A stretch of DNA of 10,197 bases from an uncultured Jeotgalicoccus sp. (GTDB lineage: Bacteria > Bacillota > Bacilli > Staphylococcales > Salinicoccaceae): assembly GCA_947631305.1 (NCBI GenBank), contig CANRKV010000043.1, forward strand, positions 1-10,197, written 5' to 3'. Position 1 is the first letter of the stretch, and each line of letters begins with the position of its first letter. Positions 6,425 through 10,197 of the stretch are shown here, piece by piece. The position numbers were made by a program, and so were the translations under genes. The notes beneath the pieces were generated by a model. The model searched no databases and was not told the DNA's origin. It saw nothing but the letters and a program-made list of their open reading frames with translations.

Positions 6425-7624
6425 ATGAGAAGTGAAGAAATCATCAAAAAGACAGAACGGTATGATACGGATATTTACAAACCGCTGCCGATTGTAATTT
6501 CAGAAGCGGAAGGCGTATGGGTGAAAGATCCGGAAGGAAATAAATATTTGGATATGCTGAGTGCATACTCTGCGGTGAATCAGGGGCACCGTCATCCTAA
6601 GATTATTCAGGCATTAAAAGACCAGGCGGACAAAGTAACGCTGACATCGAGATCGTTCCATGTCGACTGTCTTGGAGACTGGTTTGAAAAACTCAGTGAA
6701 ATCTCCGGAAAAGAGAGAGTTCTGCCTATGAATACAGGAGCGGAAGCTGTTGAGTCCGCAATTAAAGCAGCTAGACGCTGGGCGTATGAAGTAAAAGGTG
6801 TACCTGATAATCAGGCGGAAGTCATTGCAATGAAAAATAACTTCCACGGCAGAACGATGATTCCAATGTCGATGTCTTCAGAATCAGAATACAGAAGGGG
6901 ATTCGGCCCTCTTGGCGAAGGTTTCCAAATTGTTAATTACGGAGACCCGGAAGCGCTGGAAGATGCGATTAATGATAATACTGCAGCAGTTATCTTAGAA
7001 CCGATTCAAGGTGAAGCGGGCGTTAATATTCCGCCGGAAGGCTACTTAAAAACAGTGAGAGAAATTTGTGACCGCAACAACGTCCTGTTTATTTCAGATG
7101 AAATTCAGGCGGGCCTCGGACGTTCAGGGAAAATGTTTGCAACAGACTGGGATGAAGTTGTGCCTGATATGTACATTTTAGGAAAAGCACTTGGCGGAGG
7201 TGTGTTCCCGGTATCAGTCGTGCTTGGTGATGACGAAGTACTCGGCGTACTTAATGAAGGATCGCACGGGTCAACATTCGGCGGCAATCCGCTGGCAGCC
7301 AGAGTATCAGAAGCAGCTCTAGATGTGATTATCGATGAAAAACTTGCAGAACGTTCATTGGAACTGGGAGAATATCTACTCGGTGAACTGAAGAAAATCA
7401 GCCATGAAGCTATAGTAGACATTCGCGGCAGGGGGCTCTTTATCGGCCTCGAGCTTAATAAAAGTGCACGTGTATTCTGTGAACAGCTTAAAGATGAAGG
7501 CGTACTCTGCAAAGAAACTCACGGTACTGTAGTGAGATTTGCACCGCCGCTTGTTGTGACGAAAGATGAACTCGACTGGGCCCTCGACAAAGTTAAAAAA
7601 GTTTTTAGCAAAGATACTTTCTAA
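6425..7624 (+). CDS. rocD: Ornithine aminotransferase (ornithine-oxo-acid transaminase)
   Basis: This 399-residue pyridoxal-phosphate enzyme of aminotransferase class III transfers the delta-amino group of L-ornithine to 2-oxoglutarate, giving glutamate 5-semialdehyde and glutamate in the cytoplasm. Visible features are the substrate/cofactor segment MNTGAEAVESAIKAARRW (102-119), FHGRT (140-144), LEPIQGEAGV (191-200), FISDEIQAGLGRSG (222-235) with Asp225 facing the pyridine nitrogen, and ILGKALGGG (251-259) with Schiff-base Lys254. HGSTFGGNPLA (about 281-291) follows. The length is normal for bacterial RocD. ATG 6425 has AGGGGGAG 6 nt upstream. gudB follows after 57 nt with no terminator between, so the two are probably co-transcribed: RocD makes glutamate, and GudB deaminates it and regenerates 2-oxoglutarate. 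The arginine- and CcpA-type sites upstream suggest control by both arginine and carbon supply. Acetylornithine aminotransferase is the main alternative, but sequence and gudB linkage favour RocD. Confidence 0.93.
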   Translation: MRSEEIIKKTERYDTDIYKPLPIVISEAEGVWVKDPEGNKYLDMLSAYSAVNQGHRHPKIIQALKDQADKVTLTSRSFHVDCLGDWFEKLSEISGKERVLPMNTGAEAVESAIKAARRWAYEVKGVPDNQAEVIAMKNNFHGRTMIPMSMSSESEYRRGFGPLGEGFQIVNYGDPEALEDAINDNTAAVILEPIQGEAGVNIPPEGYLKTVREICDRNNVLFISDEIQAGLGRSGKMFATDWDEVVPDMYILGKALGGGVFPVSVVLGDDEVLGVLNEGSHGSTFGGNPLAARVSEAALDVIIDEKLAERSLELGEYLLGELKKISHEAIVDIRGRGLFIGLELNKSARVFCEQLKDEGVLCKETHGTVVRFAPPLVVTKDELDWALDKVKKVFSKDTF

Positions 7625-7636
7625 AAATAATCTTTA

Positions 7637-7645
7637 TGATACAAT
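7637..7645 (+). promoter_or_regulatory. Possible internal promoter of gudB
   Basis: TGATACAAT is an extended -10 (TGn plus TACAAT at 7640-7645) in the 57-nt gap between rocD and gudB, with no good -35. It could give gudB extra expression besides readthrough from rocD. Confidence 0.4.
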
Positions 7646-7681
7646 ATGAGATGAAAACAGTTACAAAAAGAGGCGGATAAA

Positions 7682-8926
7682 ATGTCAGAAGAAATTAGTT
7701 TAGTTGAATCTACACAGCGCATCATAAAAGAGGCGCTCGATAAGCTTGGTTATAACGACGATATGTACCAATTAATCAAAGAACCTTTACGTACACTAAA
7801 AGTACGTATACCGGTGAAAATGGATGATGGTTCAGTCAAAGTATTTACGGGATACCGTGCACAGCATAACGATGCAGTGGGTCCTACTAAGGGCGGAGTA
7901 CGTTTCCACCCGAGCGTTTCAGAAGATGAAGTTGTTGCATTGTCTATGTGGATGACACTTAAAGCAGGTATTGTTAACCTGCCTTACGGTGGCGGTAAAG
8001 GCGGAATCATCTGTGACCCGCGCGAAATGAGCATGGATGAAGTCGAAAGACTGTCACGCGGTTATGTTCGTGCGATTTCTCAAATCGTAGGACCGACTAA
8101 GGATATTCCGGCACCGGATGTATTCACAAACTCGCAGATTATGGCTTGGATGATGGATGAGTACAGCGCGATTGACCAATTCAACTCGCCTGGATTCATT
8201 ACAGGTAAACCATTAGTGCTAGGCGGTTCAGAAGGCCGTGACAGAGCAACAGCGCTCGGCGTTGTAATTTGTCTTGAAGAAGCACTTAAAAAGCGCGATA
8301 TGAAGATGGAAGATATTCGTATTGTCATTCAGGGATTCGGTAACGCAGGAAGCTTCCTGTCTAAATTCCTATTCGACAGAGGTGCGAAAATTGTCGGTAT
8401 TTCAGATGCCAATGGTGCACTTCATGACCCGAACGGTCTTGATATCGATTATCTTTTAGAACGCCGTGACAGTTTTGGTATGGTAACGAATCTGTATGAA
8501 GATGTATTATCAAACGATGAGTTATTTGCACTTGACTGCGACGTTATTATTCCGGCAGCAATCGAGAACCAGATTACTGAAGCCAATGCGCCGAACATTA
8601 AAGCTCAAATTTTATGTGAAGCAGCAAACGGACCAACTACTACTGAAGCTACACGCATCCTGACTGAAAGAGGCGTTCTGATCGTTCCGGACGTACTTGC
8701 ATCAGCAGGCGGGGTAACAGTATCTTACTTCGAGTGGGTACAAAACAACCAGGGTTATTACTGGAGTGAAGATGAAGTAAACGAGAAGATGGAACAAAAA
8801 CTCGTTTCAGCATTTAACGAAATCTATGACCTTCACGAAAACCGTCAAATCGATATGAGACTTGCAGCATTTATCGTAGGTCTTAAACGAACTGCAGAAG
8901 GCTCACGCTATCGCGGTTGGGCATAA
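7682..8926 (+). CDS. gudB: NAD-type glutamate dehydrogenase
   Basis: This 414-residue enzyme should catalyse oxidative deamination of L-glutamate to 2-oxoglutarate and ammonium. The catalytic domain holds GPTKGGVRFHP (67-77, Lys70), LKAGIVNLPYGGGKGG (93-108, Lys94 and Lys106) and the general acid/base Asp146 in PAPDVFT. The Rossmann domain has GFGNAGS (218-224), and an acidic Asp243 at the end of the second strand (IVGISDANG) favours NAD over NADP. Length and sequence match staphylococcal GudB. The short tandem duplication that silences gudB in laboratory Bacillus subtilis is absent from the LKAG region, so this copy should be active. ATG 7682 has AGGCGG (7671-7676) 5 nt upstream. It lies downstream of rocD and just before a strong terminator, forming a two-gene ornithine/glutamate catabolic unit. 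Confidence 0.95.
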   Translation: MSEEISLVESTQRIIKEALDKLGYNDDMYQLIKEPLRTLKVRIPVKMDDGSVKVFTGYRAQHNDAVGPTKGGVRFHPSVSEDEVVALSMWMTLKAGIVNLPYGGGKGGIICDPREMSMDEVERLSRGYVRAISQIVGPTKDIPAPDVFTNSQIMAWMMDEYSAIDQFNSPGFITGKPLVLGGSEGRDRATALGVVICLEEALKKRDMKMEDIRIVIQGFGNAGSFLSKFLFDRGAKIVGISDANGALHDPNGLDIDYLLERRDSFGMVTNLYEDVLSNDELFALDCDVIIPAAIENQITEANAPNIKAQILCEAANGPTTTEATRILTERGVLIVPDVLASAGGVTVSYFEWVQNNQGYYWSEDEVNEKMEQKLVSAFNEIYDLHENRQIDMRLAAFIVGLKRTAEGSRYRGWA

Positions 8927-8941
8927 AACTGATTGTTTTAG

Positions 8942-8973
8942 AGACAAAACCTTTTGGGTTTTGTCTTTTTTTT
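8942..8973 (+). terminator. Strong rho-independent terminator after gudB
   Basis: A perfect 10-bp stem, AGACAAAACC (8942-8951) with GGTTTTGTCT (8957-8966), has a 5-nt loop and an eight-T tail. It closes the rocD-gudB unit. Confidence 0.95.
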
Positions 8974-8992
8974 GACTAGAAACTTTTTTGAG

Positions 8993-9113
8993 TTATCTCA
9001 CCAATGAACAGGTTTCATATCAGAGGTAGCAGTTTATCTCACCAATGAGCAGGTTTCATATCAGAGGTAGCAGTTTATCTCACCAATGAACGGGTTTCAT
9101 TGCAGAAATAACA
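8993..9113 (+). repeat. Three tandem copies of a 41-bp non-coding repeat
   Basis: Copies begin at 8993, 9034 and 9075 with TTATCTCACCAATGA. Copies 1 and 2 differ at a single base over 41. Copy 3 matches over its first 26 bases with one change and then decays (about 8 of 13 bases kept). Each unit contains a small inverted repeat ATGAA/TTCAT. The period is not a multiple of three and no reading frame stays open, so it is not protein-coding. It sits between the gudB terminator and the trp T-box promoter. Confidence 0.9.
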
Positions 9114-9222
9114 CCCAAATAAAAGTATTTGCAAAAATTTTATTACATCCGATAAAGTCAGTCATACCAATATTCAAGAAGGTTTATTAAAAATGAATTT
9201 TCAGATAAATTAAAGATAACTC
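9114..9222. other. AT-rich spacer with nothing recognisable
   Basis: Between the 41-bp repeats and the T-box promoter I see no gene, hairpin terminator or known regulatory site. The stretch is AT-rich and its longest ATG frame is only a few codons. Confidence 0.6.
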
Positions 9223-9251
9223 TTGCATTTATATTTTTAACTTGTTAGTAT
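9223..9251 (+). promoter_or_regulatory. Promoter of the trp T-box leader
   Basis: TTGCAT (9223-9228) and TAGTAT (9246-9251) are separated by 17 nt, and TG one base before the -10 makes it an extended -10 (TGTTAGTAT). The expected start near 9258 is just before the first T-box stem I. It is the only convincing promoter between gudB and trpD. Confidence 0.7.
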
Positions 9252-9257
9252 TAAAAT

Positions 9258-9466
9258 CAATTCGAAAGAAGAGCAGTAACATATATCGATTTAAAAGAGA
9301 GCCGGTGGTGCTGTGAACCGGTATTTCATATATGCGAATGGACTTCTTTTATAAAACTTTAATTTAATATAACTTTTAATGAGTGGATCGATTTTATCGG
9401 TCAATATAGGTGGCACCGCGGCTCTCCGTCCTTAATATTTTTAATATTAAGCATGGAGAGTTTTTT
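9258..9466 (+). promoter_or_regulatory. T-box riboswitch 1, tryptophan specifier (TGG)
   Basis: This is a tRNA-sensing leader that allows transcription when uncharged tRNA-Trp binds. Stem I is closed by AAAGAAG with CTTCTTT (ending about 9350). Its internal loop has AGTA on the 5' side and GAATGGA on the 3' side, with TGG at 9339-9341 as specifier. Above it lie CATATAT/ATATATG, the AGAGAGCCGG segment and an apical loop with GGTGCTGTGAACC. A stem III hairpin (GATCGAT/ATCGGTC) precedes the T-box core AGGTGGCACCGCGG (9408-9421). The bulge TGGC would pair with an acceptor end GCCA, fitting the G discriminator usual for bacterial tRNA-Trp. Antiterminator pairing is AGG with CCT in CCGTCCTT. Confidence 0.93.
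9422..9466 (+). terminator. Conditional terminator of T-box 1
   Basis: CTCTCC (9422-9427) pairs with GGAGAG (9455-9460). After a 3x3 internal loop, CTTAATATT (9431-9439) pairs with AATATTAAG (9443-9451). Six Ts follow. It competes with the antiterminator, sharing the CCGTCCTT stretch. Confidence 0.92.
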
Positions 9467-9485
9467 ATTTACATTAATTTAATAT

Positions 9486-9694
9486 CAGCAAATGGATAGA
9501 GTAGCAGCAGTTTTTCGTTAACAGAGAGCCGGATATGGTGGAAACCGGCAGCGTGTTCTGCAGTGAATTGGGTTCCGGTTTTTAGTTTTGCTCGGGTAAT
9601 GCCGTTATACATTTGAGTGAAGTGAAAACTTCAATTGAGGTGGTACCGCGGTTTAACATCGTCCTCCATGACATTTTTGTCATGGGGGATTTTT
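9486..9694 (+). promoter_or_regulatory. T-box riboswitch 2, tryptophan specifier (TGG)
   Basis: A second complete T-box starts about 20 nt after the terminator of the first. Stem I has GAGTAG on the 5' side of the specifier loop and GAATTGGG on the 3' side. TGG at 9569-9571 occupies the same place as in T-box 1: four bases from the upper helix and one from the lower. The distal part has AGAGAGCCGG paired with CCGGC around ATATGGTGGAAA. A stem III hairpin (GAAGT/ACTTC around GAAA) precedes the core AGGTGGTACCGCGG (9638-9651). The bulge here is TGGT rather than TGGC. No convincing promoter lies between the two T-boxes. Reading the specifier one base earlier would give TTG (Leu), but alignment and the downstream trp gene favour Trp. 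Confidence 0.9.
9662..9694 (+). terminator. Conditional terminator of T-box 2
   Basis: A 12-bp stem, TCCTCCATGACA (9662-9673) with TGTCATGGGGGA (9678-9689), has one G-U pair and a four-T loop, followed by a T-run. The TCCT part is shared with the antiterminator pairing to AGG in the T-box core. Confidence 0.92.
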
Positions 9695-9715
9695 AATTTT
9701 TAGGAGGAATATATT

Positions 9716-10197
9716 ATGACATTAAATATTACAACAGTAACTGAAACGGCAATGGTAAAAGTAAAAGACGGCAGTGATTTATCGTATAAAGAAATGCATG
9801 AATTTTTTACAGAAGTATTAGACGGCAATGTAACAGATGATGAACTCCAAAGTTTCATCATCGCATTAAGCGATAAAGGTGAAACAGTAGATGAAATTAC
9901 AGCGATTGCCGAAGTGTTGAAGTCATATGCGAAAGATATTCCGAATGTAAATAATAAAGTAATGGATAACTGCGGCACAGGCGGCGATCGCTCGCAGAGT
10001 TTCAATATCTCGACAACGTCAGCGTTTGTGCTGGCAAGCTGCGGAGTGACTGTGGCTAAACACGGCAACAAGAGTGTGACGAGCAAGACAGGAAGTTCTG
10101 ATGTGCTTCAGGCACTTGGCGTAAATTTAAATTTTGACGCTGACAGAGTTGCGAAAGAATTAAACGAGTCAGATATTACCTTTTTAAGTGCACCGCA
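9716..10197 (+). CDS. trpD: Anthranilate phosphoribosyltransferase, N-terminal part (cut by window edge)
   Basis: TrpD transfers the phosphoribosyl group of PRPP to anthranilate, the second dedicated step of tryptophan synthesis, in the cytoplasm. About 160 of some 335-340 residues are visible. The N-terminal helical region (about 1-75) is followed by the glycine-rich PRPP/Mg site DNCGTGGDRSQSFNIST (84-100), then KHGNKS (115-120), SKTGSSDVLQALG (123-135) and the SAP at the cut edge. All key residues seen are intact. ATG 9716 has an ideal AGGAGG (9702-9707) 8 nt upstream. The gene follows directly after the second Trp T-box, so its expression should depend on uncharged tRNA-Trp. trpE and trpG do not precede it here; trpC, F, B and A may follow outside the window. 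Confidence 0.96.
   Translation, partial: MTLNITTVTETAMVKVKDGSDLSYKEMHEFFTEVLDGNVTDDELQSFIIALSDKGETVDEITAIAEVLKSYAKDIPNVNNKVMDNCGTGGDRSQSFNISTTSAFVLASCGVTVAKHGNKSVTSKTGSSDVLQALGVNLNFDADRVAKELNESDITFLSAP

Noticed and set aside
7105..7512. 135-residue open frame on the minus strand
   Set aside because: It is a serine/proline-rich shadow of rocD with no start signals.
8993..9113. CRISPR-like repeat array
   Set aside because: The whole 41-bp unit is repeated head to tail with no variable spacers, and no cas gene is present, so it is a plain tandem repeat.
9457..9485. Separate promoter for T-box 2 (TAATAT at 9480-9485)
   Set aside because: The -35 position falls in the terminator stem and T-run of T-box 1 and does not resemble TTGACA. 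TTTACA at 9468-9473 has no -10 at 16-18 nt.
9492..9521. Short frame ATG to TAA (MDRVAAVFR) as a trp leader peptide
   Set aside because: It has no ribosome binding site, contains no Trp codon in frame and lies inside stem I of T-box 2.
9567..9571. Leucine specifier (TTG, 9568-9570) in T-box 2
   Set aside because: Aligning the loop with T-box 1 from both flanking helices puts TGG in the specifier position, and the downstream gene is trpD.
9700..10086. 128-residue open frame on the minus strand
   Set aside because: It is the antisense shadow of trpD, whose plus-strand frame has all conserved motifs.

Overview
The window looks like the chromosome of a low-to-moderate-GC Gram-positive coccus of the Staphylococcaceae/Salinicoccaceae group (Jeotgalicoccus- or Macrococcus-like). 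This is inferred from the gene order mnh antiporter - ppiB - S1-domain protein - rocD - gudB, which resembles staphylococcal chromosomes as I recall them, and from protein sequences that look staphylococcal but divergent. It reads as core chromosome: I see no insertion sequence, phage gene, tRNA or rRNA.

Layout. (1) Positions 1-4368, minus strand: the 5' part of an Mnh/Mrp cation/proton antiporter operon, mnhA-mnhB-mnhC-mnhD, with overlapping genes. mnhD runs off the left edge, and mnhE, F and G would be expected beyond it. (2) Positions 4369-4574: a divergent intergenic region with one promoter for mnh and one for ppiB, plus an AT-rich 5' UTR that can fold in two alternative ways. (3) Positions 4575-6192, plus strand: three apparently monocistronic genes, each with its own promoter and terminator: a cyclophilin-type prolyl isomerase, a 68-residue single-pass membrane protein of unknown function, and a small S1-domain RNA-binding protein (YugI/GSP13/CvfD type). 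(4) Positions 6193-8973: rocD (ornithine aminotransferase) and gudB (NAD-type glutamate dehydrogenase), followed by a strong terminator. Upstream of rocD lie a perfect 14-bp ARG-box core, a second weaker one near the start codon, and a near-consensus cre site. Together the two enzymes take ornithine nitrogen and carbon toward glutamate and 2-oxoglutarate, so arginine and carbon-source control both make sense. (5) Positions 8993-9113: three copies of a 41-bp non-coding tandem repeat. (6) Positions 9223-10197: one promoter, then two complete T-box riboswitches in series, each with a TGG (Trp) specifier and its own terminator, then trpD, cut by the right edge.

The most striking element is the serial pair of Trp T-boxes behind a single recognisable promoter, directly in front of trpD rather than trpE. 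Transcription of trpD would have to pass two tRNA-Trp-sensing checkpoints. The acceptor-end bulges of the two T-boxes differ (TGGC and TGGT), which suggests unequal affinity for tRNA-Trp. All statements come from reading the sequence. No database search, alignment or folding program was run.
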